Origin: an uncultured Pelagibacteraceae bacterium
Lineage (GTDB): Bacteria; Pseudomonadota; Alphaproteobacteria; Pelagibacterales; Pelagibacteraceae
Direction: 5' to 3'
Assembly (NCBI GenBank): GCA_902575835.1
Contig: CACGSX010000002.1
Location: 62,001 to 126,000 of the forward strand
Length of the DNA: 64,000 nt
Position numbers and translations under genes: made by a program. This document shows positions 9,959 to 23,551 of the stretch, piece by piece; the first letter of the stretch is position 1; each line of letters opens with the position of its first letter. Below the pieces are notes generated by a model. That model saw only the letters and a list, made by a program, of their open reading frames with translations. It did not search any database and was not told where the DNA came from.

Positions 9959-13635
<3,677 letters not shown>

Positions 13636-13639
<4 letters not shown>

Positions 13640-15660
13640 TTTAATTTTTTTTGGTATCTTAACCAGCCTGGACTTCTAATCTCATTTTCAAAATCAATAT
13701 CTTGATTGAATTCAAAGTCTTCTTGTTCATTGTTATTGAAGCTATTATTTTTTTTTATAAATTCATCTGGCAGTTCATCTACAAATCTTGATGCCATACC
13801 ATCTATCCAATCTCCTTGATAAAATCTATTCATAGAGAAGGAAATTTTAGCTATTTTTTTTGCCCTAGTAATTCCAACATATGCAAGTCGTCTCTCTTCT
13901 TCAAGTCCATTTTCTCCTTTCTCTTCAATACTTTTCTGATGAGGGAACAATCCCTCTTCCCAACCGGGCAAGTAAACAATATTAAATTCTAATCCTTTAG
14001 AGGCATGCAATGTCATTAAATTGACTTTTTCACTTTCCCAGTCTTGATCTAATGAAGTTGCCAAGGCTACATGTTCAAGGAAACTCTCTAAATTATCAAA
14101 TTCTTTCATAGCATTCAAAAGTTCTTTTATGTTCTCAAGTCTACTTTCATTTTCTAAATCTTTTTTATTTTTTAGCATTTCACTATATCCTGACTCATCC
14201 AAAACTGTTTGTAAAAGTTTATTGTGATTAATTTTTTTCTTTAAATCATATCTCCATTTCTCTAGTAAGTTTAGCAATGAAATTAAACCAATTTTAGTTT
14301 TTGGTTTTATTTTATTAAGTTCAATTAATTTTTTAGATGCTATTTCCAGAGAAAAATTATTCTCTTTTGCAAATTCTGATATAGTTTTGATGGTTGTGTC
14401 TCCAATCGATCTTTTAGGGACATTTATAATTCTTTCAAAAGATAAGTCATCCATTGGTTGATATATACATCTTAAATAAGCCACACAGTCCTTTATTTCT
14501 GCTCTTTCATAAAATTTAATTCCACCAATTATTCTATAGGGTATCCCTACTTTTAAAAATCTTTCTTCAAACTCTCTTGTTTGAAAAATTGCTCTAACTA
14601 AAATAGCAATTTCATTTAATGAATTTGTTTTTTTAAAATCTTCTATTGTAGAACCAATATCGGTTGCCTCATCTTTTACGTTTCGAAAACAATCTAAAGT
14701 TACAAGCTCACCACCCTGTTGATTGGTATATAATGTTTTACCTACTCTATTTTGATTATTCTCTATTAGTCTAGAAGCTACATTTAAAATATTTTGCGTA
14801 GATCTATAATTTTTTTCTAGTCTAATTATCTTAGTATTTTTGTATATTTTATCAAATTCAAGAAAATTTTTTATTTCAGCACCTCTCCAACTATAAATCG
14901 ATTGATCATCATCCCCAACACAACACAAATTCATATTGATAGCAGCTAAATGTTTAAGCCATTCACTTTGTATAAAATTGGTATCTTGATATTCATCTAC
15001 TAAGATGTATTTAAATTTTCTCGAGTAAATAGATGATATGTCTTTATAATTCTCAAAAATTTTGACAGTGTGTAATATTAAATCACTGAAATCAGCAGAA
15101 TTTAAATCAATTAGTTTTTGCTGATATATCTTATATATATTTAGGAAATTTTTTTCCAAAGTTTCCCTTTTTTTTAAAATTACATCATTAGGATAAAGAC
15201 CTTTATTTTTCCATTTATCTATAATTGCCAAAATATATTTTGGTGAAATTTTTTTAATATCAATATTTTCGCCTTTGCAAATATTCTTAATTAATCTAGT
15301 TTGATCATCTTGATCTAAGATGGTAAAATTTGATTTTAAGCCAACAGCTTCGGCATGTTTTCTCAAAATTTTTGCACTTATGGAATGAAATGTCCCTAAC
15401 CACGGTAATCCAGTAGCTTCTTTTTTAAGAAGTTTTGATATTCTAATTTGCATTTCTTTTGCAGCTTTATTAGTGAAAGTTACAGCAAGTATCTGACTCG
15501 AAAAAGCTTTGTGACTCTTAATTATGTGTGCGATTCTTGATGTCAAAACCTTTGTTTTTCCTGAACCAGCACCCGCTACAATTAAAAGTGGACCCTCAAG
15601 ATGTAACACCGCTTGTTGTTGCTTTTCATTCAAATTTAACAAATAATCTGATTTCAACAT
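13636..15660 (-). CDS. uvrD: UvrD/PcrA-type ATP-dependent DNA helicase
   Basis: A superfamily 1A 3'-5' helicase for nucleotide excision or replication-associated repair. Motifs visible in order: Q motif (LNEKQQQAVLH), Walker A AGAGSGKTKVLT, TFTNKAAKEM (Ia), VDEYQDTN (II), GDDDQSIYSWRGAE (III), EKNYRST (IV), LMTLHASKGLEF (V) and EERRLAYVGITRAK (VI). The 674 residues include a short acidic C-terminal tail. It is upstream in an operon with pepP and divergent from the AsmA-like gene, with 31 bases between. Confidence 0.93.
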
Positions 15661-15691
15661 TTTTTTAAATTGTATAATCTTTATTTATATA

Positions 15692-17053
15692 ATGAACAAA
15701 ATTAAGCAAAATAAAATAACTTTCATATTAATTTTAGCCGCAATTGTAATAATATTTTCATCACTTACTATTTTATGTTTACCAGTTTTATTCAATTATA
15801 AAAGCAAAGTTACTATTTTAGAAAAAAATTTTTACAATAATTTTAAGATATATTTAAAATCATCTGGAGATGTGTCATATAAACCATTTCCAAGACCACA
15901 TATATTGGTAGAAAAAGCATCAATTAATTTAAAACAACCACGAGTTATTGGTGATTTAATAAATACTTCAAATTTAAAAATTTTTATATCTTTGAGAGAT
16001 ATTTATCTTAGTACTTTTAATAACTTTCTTTCTGCTGAAATCTCTAAAACAAATTTATATTTCAATTTTTCTGATATAAAAAAAATAAGAAATCATTTGT
16101 ATCAAAAAATTAATAAGCCTATTATATTTAATAATTGTAAAATATTTATAAATAGTAAAGAAAAAGAAGTAATTTTAATATCTCCAATAAAAAAGATATC
16201 ATACAGTATTAATAATAAATCTAAAATTAAAAATTTTGATATAGAAGGCAAAATTTTTGGCTTAAACTTTAAATCACAATGGAAAAGAAGTTACGATATT
16301 CCAAATCAGAGTATTCATTCTATAAATATTTTTAATCCAAATATTGAAATAAAAAATATCTTTCAATTTAAAGAAAATGAAAAATTTAAAGCTTATACAA
16401 AAATAATATATGAACAGGATAAAATAGAACACGACTTAGAATTTAATAAAAATAAAATTCAAATCACTTCTAAAAATAAAAATGATACAAATTTTAACAT
16501 AGATGGCAATATTCAACTTAAGCCATTTTATTTTGATGGTGGAGTTGTAATAAAAAATAAAAAAGTAGAAAATATTATAGATAATTTTTTAATAAATTTA
16601 TTAATGTACGATAAGAATTATCTAGGAAATCTCAGTGGAGTTTTTGAAGTCAAATTAAAAAAATTAAATAACAAATTAATTAAAAGTGGAGAATTACAAA
16701 TCGATATAAACGAAAGAGTTTTAATTCTAAAGAAAGCCAAATTTCAGCTAGGCAAAATTGGAAATATTGAAAGTAATATAAGTTTTGTAGAGGATCAAGG
16801 AGAGTTAAGATTTCTATCAAAGAATTATTTAAATATTGAAAATCACATAGAATTTGCAAAAGTCTTTCAAATAGGAACTAAAAAAATTAAAAATATAAAA
16901 CAAATATATTTTGATTTAGACAAAAATGCTGGAGAGACTGATTTTATAATAAAAAACGTTAAGATAAATAATTTAGAAACGCAAAATTCGGAAGAATTTT
17001 TAGTAAAAAATATACAAAATTTAAGATCTTTTATTAGAAAAGTTATTGATTAA
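15692..17053 (+). CDS. AsmA-like bridge protein, membrane anchored
   Basis: A 453-residue protein with one N-terminal membrane helix at about residues 9-32 and a long periplasmic part rich in beta-strand patterns. The opening after the helix (ILEKNFYNNFKIYLKSSGDVSYKPFPRPHILVEKASI) has the AsmA-family layout, where the first block reads like short lipid-transfer beta-groove repeats. AsmA-like proteins are thought to move or organise glycerophospholipids between membranes. Sequence is divergent and poorly conserved, so the call is at family level. It converges on fumC with a 4-base overlap. Confidence 0.7.
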   Translation: MNKIKQNKITFILILAAIVIIFSSLTILCLPVLFNYKSKVTILEKNFYNNFKIYLKSSGDVSYKPFPRPHILVEKASINLKQPRVIGDLINTSNLKIFISLRDIYLSTFNNFLSAEISKTNLYFNFSDIKKIRNHLYQKINKPIIFNNCKIFINSKEKEVILISPIKKISYSINNKSKIKNFDIEGKIFGLNFKSQWKRSYDIPNQSIHSINIFNPNIEIKNIFQFKENEKFKAYTKIIYEQDKIEHDLEFNKNKIQITSKNKNDTNFNIDGNIQLKPFYFDGGVVIKNKKVENIIDNFLINLLMYDKNYLGNLSGVFEVKLKKLNNKLIKSGELQIDINERVLILKKAKFQLGKIGNIESNISFVEDQGELRFLSKNYLNIENHIEFAKVFQIGTKKIKNIKQIYFDLDKNAGETDFIIKNVKINNLETQNSEEFLVKNIQNLRSFIRKVID

Positions 17054-18438
17054 AAAGGCTTTATCATTGTTGTTGGATTAACTAATAAGTCATAGTCTTT
17101 TTCTTCAATTAAACCTGATTTAATTGCTTCTTCCTTTAATTTAGTTCCATTTTTAAGAGCCTTTTTTGCAATTTTTGCTGCATTATCATATCCAATTTTT
17201 GGAGCCAAAGCCGTTACAAGCATAAGTGAATTGTCAAGATGCTCTTTAATTCTTTTTTTATTTGCTTTAATGCCTTTCACACAGAATATGGAAAAATTTT
17301 TAACACTGTCTGCTAAAATATCGATTGATTGTAAAACGTTATATGCAATTAAAGGTTTAAATACATTAAGTTCAAAATGTCCATGGCTACCTGCAACAGT
17401 TATTCCAGTATGATTTCCAATAACTTTTGCACAAACCATCGTAACTGCCTCACACTGAGTTGGATTTACTTTTCCAGGCATTATTGAAGATCCTGGTTCA
17501 TTTTCAGGTAATATAAGTTCACCGTAGCCAGCCCTTGGTCCAGAACCTAAAAATCTAATATCATTCGATATTTTCATCAATGCAACTGCACATGAATTTA
17601 ATGATCCTGAAAAATTTACTATAGCATCATGTGCTGCTAATTCTGAAAATTTATTTGGTGCTGGTTTGAACTTTATTTTGCAAAATTTTTTTATCTCATT
17701 AACTATTTTTTTATCAAAATTTTTTTTTGAATTTATTCCTGTTCCAACTGCTGTTCCTCCTTGGGCTAAATAATATATATCATTTAAACAATATGAAATT
17801 CTATCTATACTTTTTTTAACTTGTTCGTAGTAGCCAGAAAATTCTTGACCCAAAGACAACGGAGTTGCGTCTTGAAGATGAGTTCTCCCAATTTTAACAA
17901 TTTTATTGAACTGTTTACTTTTAATATTTAAGCAATTTTTAAGTAAATTTAAATTTGGCAAAAGTTTATTTAATGTTTCTGTCGCTATAGAAATGTGCAT
18001 TGCTGTCGGAAAAACATCATTTGTTGATTGAGATTTATTTACATGATCATTTGGATGCACTGGTTTTTTAGATCCTTTTTTACCCTTTAAGATTTCAATA
18101 GCTCTATTAGCAATTACCTCATTAACATTCATGTTAGTTTGAGTACCAGAGCCAGTTTGCCAAACTTTTAATGGGAAATTTTCAGTCATTTTACCATTTA
18201 TAACTTCACTGGAAGCTTTGATTATAGCGTTTGAAACCTTAGAAGAAATTAATCCATCTCTTTTGTGAACAATAGCCGCACATCTCTTAATTATTGCTAT
18301 CGATCTTATTAATGATGATGGTACATAAATTTTGCCAATATTGAAAAATTTTTTCGATCTTTGAGTTGAGGCACCCCAGTATTTATCATTCGGCACATTT
18401 ATGCTACCGATGCTATCAAATTCTTTTCTTGTTTTCAT
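17050..18438 (-). CDS. fumC: Class II fumarate hydratase
   Basis: Iron-independent fumarase that interconverts fumarate and malate in the TCA cycle. The family signature GSSIMPGKVNPTQCE is intact. Other blocks are TGSGTQTNMNVNEVIANRA, HPNDHVNKSQSTNDVFPTAMH and GRTHLQDATPLSLGQEFSGY. The 462-residue length is standard. The NPTQ signature (rather than NP.xC forms of aspartase or argininosuccinate lyase) supports fumarase. It reads toward the AsmA-like gene and shares a TTAA tetranucleotide with its stop. Confidence 0.97.
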   Translation of the reverse strand: MKTRKEFDSIGSINVPNDKYWGASTQRSKKFFNIGKIYVPSSLIRSIAIIKRCAAIVHKRDGLISSKVSNAIIKASSEVINGKMTENFPLKVWQTGSGTQTNMNVNEVIANRAIEILKGKKGSKKPVHPNDHVNKSQSTNDVFPTAMHISIATETLNKLLPNLNLLKNCLNIKSKQFNKIVKIGRTHLQDATPLSLGQEFSGYYEQVKKSIDRISYCLNDIYYLAQGGTAVGTGINSKKNFDKKIVNEIKKFCKIKFKPAPNKFSELAAHDAIVNFSGSLNSCAVALMKISNDIRFLGSGPRAGYGELILPENEPGSSIMPGKVNPTQCEAVTMVCAKVIGNHTGITVAGSHGHFELNVFKPLIAYNVLQSIDILADSVKNFSIFCVKGIKANKKRIKEHLDNSLMLVTALAPKIGYDNAAKIAKKALKNGTKLKEEAIKSGLIEEKDYDLLVNPTTMIKPF

Positions 18439-18499
18439 TTATTTGAAAAAATAACTAAATAATTTATATACTAGATTCTATTAATCTTACAGGAGTAAA

Positions 18500-18871
18500 A
18501 TGACAAATTTTCAAAAAGTAAAAAATTTTATGGAGACTTTTGGTCAGGAAGTAAAGTCATCACCATCTTTTAGCACAACAAAAATAAATGAGTTAAGGTA
18601 TAACTTAATTAAAGAAGAACTAGATGAATTTAGACAGGCTTTAGATAGCAATGATCTTTTAGAAGTCGCAGATGCTTTAACGGATATATTATATGTGACT
18701 TATGGTGCTGGGCATGCATTTGGTATTAATCTAGATTCTTGCTTTGAGGAGGTTCAAAATTCTAATATGAGTAAACTTGGAGAGGATGGCAAACCCATTT
18801 ATAATGATCAGGGTAAAGTCTTAAAAGGTCCAAACTATTTTAAACCAGATTTATCTAAATTTATTAAGTGA
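18500..18871 (+). CDS. MazG-like nucleotide pyrophosphohydrolase
   Basis: A 123-residue all-alpha NTP-pyrophosphatase-type protein. The metal-binding pattern EELDEF followed by EVADALTDILYV matches the ExxE...ExxD motif of the MazG / phosphoribosyl-ATP pyrophosphohydrolase-like superfamily. Such enzymes hydrolyse NTPs or related nucleotides to the monophosphate; the actual substrate cannot be told here. A purine-rich ribosome-binding site (acaggagt) precedes the ATG. Its stop overlaps the convergent ygfZ gene by 8 bases. Confidence 0.8.
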   Translation: MTNFQKVKNFMETFGQEVKSSPSFSTTKINELRYNLIKEELDEFRQALDSNDLLEVADALTDILYVTYGAGHAFGINLDSCFEEVQNSNMSKLGEDGKPIYNDQGKVLKGPNYFKPDLSKFIK

Positions 18872-19754
18872 TTTGTAGCCAATCAGGTTTCTTAATTTTA
18901 ACTTTAGCTGAACCACAATTAAAAGTTTTGCTAAAATCAAATTTTTCATTCTTAACTTTAATAAGTGCATAGGGATAATTATCATTTATTAATATTTTTC
19001 CTATTTCATCTTTCTCAAATGATATGATATCATTATCTAAATCACCTTCTATTACTTGAATTGGTAGAAGACGTTTGTTTAATTTATCTTTTAACTTAAT
19101 TCTTGCAGTATTTTCTTGGCCTATGTAACAACCTTTTTTAAAATCTATTGCATTTAATTCATCAAAGTTACATTCAATACCAAAAAGTTTATTTTGAAGC
19201 TTTTCAGTATTAATTTGTGGAATACCGAATTCATGACTTAATTTGTAATACTCATTTTTATCTGCACTTTGAAGCCCAAGTTTTTTTAATGATAAATATA
19301 ATTTTTCTAAATTAGCTACTATTCTTGCTCCTAGCTTTATATTTCTAGGATCTAAAAAAATACTATCCTCTCTAAATTTAATTGTACAACCCGCATTAGA
19401 ACTTGAATTCTCTAAATCCAAAAATCTTTCTTTACTAATAACTGCAATTACAAATTCATTACTTAAATTTAAAATCTCTACTTTTGATCTAAGTTTATAT
19501 AAATTTAATTGTTTAAATAAATTATCTATATTTTTTTTCTCACAATCTAAAAAATATCCAGACTTATGTTTTAAAATATTAAAGTCATACAAATATTTTC
19601 CCTGTGGAGTAAGTAAAGCAGAATAACATGAATTTTTTTCATCTACATTGTTGATATTGTTTGTAACTATATTTTGTAGAAACTCTTTACAGTCTTCACC
19701 TGAGACATATAAAAGTCCTCTGTCCTCTAAAATATAAACATTATTTTTTTTCAT
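18864..19754 (-). CDS. ygfZ: Folate-binding protein YgfZ (iron-sulfur cluster maintenance)
   Basis: A GcvT-like folate-binding protein which in other bacteria helps maintain certain Fe-S enzymes. The diagnostic motif K-G-C-Y-I-G-Q-E is present in FKKGCYIGQENTAR and its cysteine is intact. The opening LEDRGLLYVSGEDCKEFLQNIVTNNI matches the family N-terminus. The 296 residues are usual. It is transcribed divergently from the dihydroorotase gene, with 43 bases between. Confidence 0.88.
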   Translation of the reverse strand: MKKNNVYILEDRGLLYVSGEDCKEFLQNIVTNNINNVDEKNSCYSALLTPQGKYLYDFNILKHKSGYFLDCEKKNIDNLFKQLNLYKLRSKVEILNLSNEFVIAVISKERFLDLENSSSNAGCTIKFREDSIFLDPRNIKLGARIVANLEKLYLSLKKLGLQSADKNEYYKLSHEFGIPQINTEKLQNKLFGIECNFDELNAIDFKKGCYIGQENTARIKLKDKLNKRLLPIQVIEGDLDNDIISFEKDEIGKILINDNYPYALIKVKNEKFDFSKTFNCGSAKVKIKKPDWLQIT

Positions 19755-19797
19755 TATTGATAGATGCCTGAGAATAATATAGTAACAATTTCTAAAA

Positions 19798-21108
19798 ATG
19801 TTAGATCTAATTATAAAAAATGGAGAGTGTTATATCGATGGAAAACTTAATAAAACTAACATTGGTATTAAGAGTGGAAAAATCTCAATAATTGGTGATT
19901 TAAACAATGAGCAAAGTAAAGAAACTATTGATGCAAGCAATTTACTAGTTCTACCTGGTTGCATGGATACCCAGGTTCACTTTAGAGAGCCTGGATCTAT
20001 TAATGCAGAAGACTTACATACTGGGAGTAAAGCAGCTATTGCCGGTGGTATTACAAGTGTTTTTGAGATGCCAAATACAAATCCCCCAACAGCAAATATG
20101 AAAGAATTTAATAATAAGTTAAATCTTGCTAAAAATAGAATGTATTCAAATTATGCTTTTTATTTTGGAGCAACACCAGATAATTCGTCTGATTTAGCAA
20201 AACTTAAAGGTTTAGATGGTTGTTGCGGAGTAAAACTTTTTGCAGGATCTTCAACTGGAAATCTATTAGTGGATAAAGAAGAGGATATTGAAAAGGTATT
20301 CCAAAATACTTCAAAAATAGTTGCAGTTCATTCTGAAGATGAAGAAATAATTAATTTAAGAAAAAAACTAATTGAAAAAGGCAATGTTCATACTCATCCT
20401 GTATGGAGGAATGAAGAATGTGCAATGTCGTCTACAAGAAGAATTGTTAGGATTGCAAAAAGACTTAATAAAAAAGCACATATATTGCATGTTACAACAA
20501 AAGAAGAAGTTGATTTTCTTTCTCAAAATAAAGGAAACATAACTTTTGAAATTACGCCTCAGCATCTTACAATATATGCCCCTGATTGTTACGACAAACT
20601 TGGAACCTTTGCTCAGATGAACCCACCTTTAAGAGATAAGTCTCATTATGATAGATTGTGGTACGCTATTAGAAATAATTATAATGATACTATTGGCTCA
20701 GATCATGCACCTCATTTAAAAGAAAATAAATTAAAAGAATATCCTCAGTCGCCATCTGGCATGCCAGGTGTACAAACATTATTACCCGTTATGCTAAATC
20801 ATGTTAATGATAATAAACTTACTTTAGATCAGCTAATCAAACTTCTTTGTGAAAATCCAGTTTCTGTATTTGGTATTAAAAATAAAGGTTTTATCAAAAA
20901 AGATTATGATGCTGATTTTACAATAATAGATATGAACAGAATTATAGAAATTAAAAATAAAAATATTCATAGTAAGTGTGGATGGAGCCCATTTGATGGC
21001 TATAAATTTAAAGGTTCACCAGTTTATACAATTATTAATGGGGATATAAAAATGAAAGAAGATGAAATTTTAGGAGACCCATCTGGTAAACCAATTCTTT
21101 TTGATTGA
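19798..21108 (+). CDS. pyrC: Dihydroorotase (amidohydrolase family)
   Basis: A metal-dependent amidohydrolase most like class I dihydroorotases, which cyclise carbamoyl-aspartate in pyrimidine synthesis. Metal-site motifs: MDTQVHFREPG (paired histidine region), KLFAGSSTGNL (carbamylated lysine position), VHSEDEE, HILHVTT and GSDHAPH. Allantoinase and hydantoinase share this fold; the FREPG motif and 436-residue length favour dihydroorotase. It converges with the SMR gene with a single-base gap. Confidence 0.85.
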   Translation: MLDLIIKNGECYIDGKLNKTNIGIKSGKISIIGDLNNEQSKETIDASNLLVLPGCMDTQVHFREPGSINAEDLHTGSKAAIAGGITSVFEMPNTNPPTANMKEFNNKLNLAKNRMYSNYAFYFGATPDNSSDLAKLKGLDGCCGVKLFAGSSTGNLLVDKEEDIEKVFQNTSKIVAVHSEDEEIINLRKKLIEKGNVHTHPVWRNEECAMSSTRRIVRIAKRLNKKAHILHVTTKEEVDFLSQNKGNITFEITPQHLTIYAPDCYDKLGTFAQMNPPLRDKSHYDRLWYAIRNNYNDTIGSDHAPHLKENKLKEYPQSPSGMPGVQTLLPVMLNHVNDNKLTLDQLIKLLCENPVSVFGIKNKGFIKKDYDADFTIIDMNRIIEIKNKNIHSKCGWSPFDGYKFKGSPVYTIINGDIKMKEDEILGDPSGKPILFD

Positions 21109-21109
21109 G

Positions 21110-21442
21110 TTATATAGTTTTACTTGAATACATATTTACAAGCGTTACTCCAACAACAATAAGAAACATACCCAATATAGCTTGCCAACTTAATGATTGC
21201 TTAAAAAATATATAACCCAATATTGCAATAGTAAAAATCCCAAGACCGCTCCATGTTCCATAAACAATCGCAATAGGCAATTTATCAACAACAAAAGTAA
21301 GCAAATAAAAAGCTGATAAATAGAATCCAGCCAAAAATACTGTTGGTGTTACTTTTGTAAAGTTTTGAGTAACGGGAAGAAGCATTGTTCCACAAACTTC
21401 ACAAATAATTGCTCCTACTAAAAAAAGATATGTCTTAAACAT
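21110..21442 (-). CDS. Small multidrug resistance (SMR) family transporter
   Basis: A 110-residue four-helix membrane protein. The membrane-embedded glutamate essential for proton coupling is E15 in AIICEVCGTM. Later conserved blocks are KLPIAIVYGTWSGLGI and a fourth helix (LGMFLIVVGVTLVNM). SMR proteins exchange protons for quaternary cations, guanidinium or polyamines; the substrate is not evident here. It begins 2 bases after the propionyl-CoA synthetase stop, so the two genes probably share a transcript. Confidence 0.88.
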   Translation of the reverse strand: MFKTYLFLVGAIICEVCGTMLLPVTQNFTKVTPTVFLAGFYLSAFYLLTFVVDKLPIAIVYGTWSGLGIFTIAILGYIFFKQSLSWQAILGMFLIVVGVTLVNMYSSKTI

Positions 21443-21444
21443 TA

Positions 21445-23337
21445 TTATAAAATATTGCTATTTATTAAGTCTTCTTTTATCTCATCAAGTATAGCAGGAT
21501 CATCAATCGTTGCAGGCATTTTATATTCTTCTTTGTCAGCAATTTTTCTAATTGTTCCCCTTAGAACTTTTCCAGATCTAGTTTTAGGTAATCTTTTAAC
21601 AACAATTGCTATTTTAAAAGCTGCAACAGGTCCGACTCTATCTCTAACCATCTGCACACACTCTTTTGAAATAGTCTCATTATCCTTAGAAACTCCTGCT
21701 TTTAGAGCAATTAAACCAATTGGTAATTGTCCTTTTAGTTGATCTTTTATTCCAATTACTGCACATTCAGCAACAGATTGATGTTCAGACAAAACTTCTT
21801 CAATTGCACCTGTTGAAAGTCTGTGACCTGCAACATTTATTATGTCATCTGTTCTAGACATAATCCAAATATATCCTTCATCATCAATGTGACCAGCATC
21901 ATAAGTTTGATAATACCCATTATAATTTGACATATAGTTTTCTTTATATCTTTCATCTGCATTCCATAAAGTTGGAAAAGTTCCCGGAGGAAGGGGAAGT
22001 TTAACAACAATATCTCCCATCTCATTTGGTTTTGCTATTGTTTGATCAGGTTTAATTATTTTTACATCATAACCTGGAACTGCTTTACAAGCAGATCCAT
22101 ATTTTGTTTCTTGCATTTCAATCCCAGTACAATTTGAACTTATTGCCCAACTCGTTTCAGTCTGCCACCAATGATCAATTACAGGAACCTTAAGTAAATT
22201 TTCAGCCCATTTAATTGTATCTGGATCTGCTCTTTCACCTGCTAAAAATAACGATTCAAATGAACTTAAATCATATTTAGAAAAAAACTTGCCCTCTGGA
22301 TCTTCTTTCTTTATTGCCCTAAATGCTGTTGGAGCAGTAAACAAAGATTTGATTTTATATTCTGATATTATTCTCCAAAATACTCCAGCATCAGGTGTAC
22401 CCACAGGTTTACCTTCAAATAAAAGAGTTGCACAACCTTTGAATAATGGAGCATAGACAATATAGGAATGTCCTACTATCCATCCAATATCACTTGCTGA
22501 CCACCATACATCATCTTGATCAATGTTATAAATATTTTTCATTGTCCATTTAAGAGCAACAATGTGACCACCAATATCTCTAACTATTCCTTTCGGAATA
22601 CCTGTGGTCCCTGAAGTATAAAGGATATAAGCATAATCATTAGCACCCATCTCAACACAATCTTTATCATTAGCTCCAGATAGTGCTTCATCCCAACTTA
22701 TTTCTAATGGCTTATTTAATTTTACTTCGTGATCTTTTCTCTGAAATAGAATTACTTTTTCAATTTGGTGTTTAGCTAATTTTAAAGCTCCATCTACAAG
22801 TGGTCTATACTCAACTGTTCTTCCAGGCTCAAAACCACATGATGCTGTGATTAAAATTTTTGCTTTACTATCATCAATTCTGCTAGCTAATTCATTTGAA
22901 GCAAAACCACCGAATACAACAGAGTGAATTGCTCCAATTCTTCCACATGCTAGCATTGCAACCACCGCCTCTGGTATCATTGGCATATAAATAATTACTC
23001 GATCTCCTTTTTTAACTCCTTCTTTATCGAGAGCTCCTGCAAATTTTGAAACTTTTTCTTTTAATTCTGTGAAAGTAAACTTTGATTTGTTACCTGTTAT
23101 AGGGCTGTCATAGATTAAAGCTGTTTTATCACCCCTTCCTTGATCAATATGAAGGTCTAAAGCGTTGTAGCATGTATTCGTTACACCATCTTCAAACCAT
23201 TTATAGAACGGAGGGTTGTCTTTTTTTAAAATCTTAGTTGGTTTTTTGAACCAAAACACATCTTCCGAAACTTTCTGCCAAAATTCCTCAGGATTTTTTA
23301 GAGATTCGTCGTAAATTTCTTTGTAATTTTTATTCAT
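21445..23337 (-). CDS. prpE: Propionyl-CoA synthetase-type acyl-CoA ligase
   Basis: An AMP-forming acyl-CoA synthetase that activates propionate (or acetate) to the CoA thioester. The AMP-binding motif YTSGTTGIPKGIVRD and the C-terminal swing-domain lysine region TRSGKVLRGTIRKIAD are intact. The N-terminal region (NPPFYKWFEDGVTNTCYNALDLH and IYDSPITGNKSKFTF) resembles PrpE more than AcsA. At 630 residues it is the right length. It is divergent from the proteorhodopsin gene, with the shared 214-base region between them. Confidence 0.85.
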   Translation of the reverse strand: MNKNYKEIYDESLKNPEEFWQKVSEDVFWFKKPTKILKKDNPPFYKWFEDGVTNTCYNALDLHIDQGRGDKTALIYDSPITGNKSKFTFTELKEKVSKFAGALDKEGVKKGDRVIIYMPMIPEAVVAMLACGRIGAIHSVVFGGFASNELASRIDDSKAKILITASCGFEPGRTVEYRPLVDGALKLAKHQIEKVILFQRKDHEVKLNKPLEISWDEALSGANDKDCVEMGANDYAYILYTSGTTGIPKGIVRDIGGHIVALKWTMKNIYNIDQDDVWWSASDIGWIVGHSYIVYAPLFKGCATLLFEGKPVGTPDAGVFWRIISEYKIKSLFTAPTAFRAIKKEDPEGKFFSKYDLSSFESLFLAGERADPDTIKWAENLLKVPVIDHWWQTETSWAISSNCTGIEMQETKYGSACKAVPGYDVKIIKPDQTIAKPNEMGDIVVKLPLPPGTFPTLWNADERYKENYMSNYNGYYQTYDAGHIDDEGYIWIMSRTDDIINVAGHRLSTGAIEEVLSEHQSVAECAVIGIKDQLKGQLPIGLIALKAGVSKDNETISKECVQMVRDRVGPVAAFKIAIVVKRLPKTRSGKVLRGTIRKIADKEEYKMPATIDDPAILDEIKEDLINSNIL

Positions 23338-23385
23338 TTTGATTTGCTATTTGGTGTCATTTTTCTATTGAATTTATGCAACAGG

Positions 23386-23489
23386 TTGTATTTAATTTTA
23401 AAAAGTCAGTAAAATCAACACTTATAACGCGGCAAAAAGTCTTCAACAAACTAATTTAATTTGATATTAAGCCCCTAACTTTGGATAAA
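23386..23489 (+). promoter_or_regulatory. Candidate promoter(s) for proteorhodopsin
   Basis: Two weak sigma-70-like pairs are visible in the 214-base gap. The first is TTGTAT at 23386-23391 with TAAAAT at 23410-23415 (18-base spacer). The second is TTGATA at 23461-23466 with GATAAA at 23484-23489 (17-base spacer). Neither is close to consensus and the region is AT-rich, so this is a guess; a transcription start map would decide. Confidence 0.3.
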
Positions 23490-23524
23490 CCTTTGTGGTT
23501 TGTCCGTAGTTTAAATTTAAACTA
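23483..23524 (+). promoter_or_regulatory. Structured leader of proteorhodopsin: hairpin plus 18-base palindrome
   Basis: A 9-base-pair hairpin lies at 23483-23505 (left arm 23483-23491, five-base loop TTTGT, right arm 23497-23505, one G-U pair). Directly after it, 23507-23524 is a perfect 18-base palindrome, TAGTTTAAATTTAAACTA. No T-tract follows the hairpin, so it is not a standard terminator. A purine-rich ribosome-binding site, GAGGGAG at 23539-23545, sits 6 bases before the ATG. The palindrome could be a dimeric protein operator or an RNA stem next to the ribosome-binding site. Confidence 0.55.
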
Positions 23525-23551
23525 AAAAAAACTAACGAGAGGGAGTTTTTT

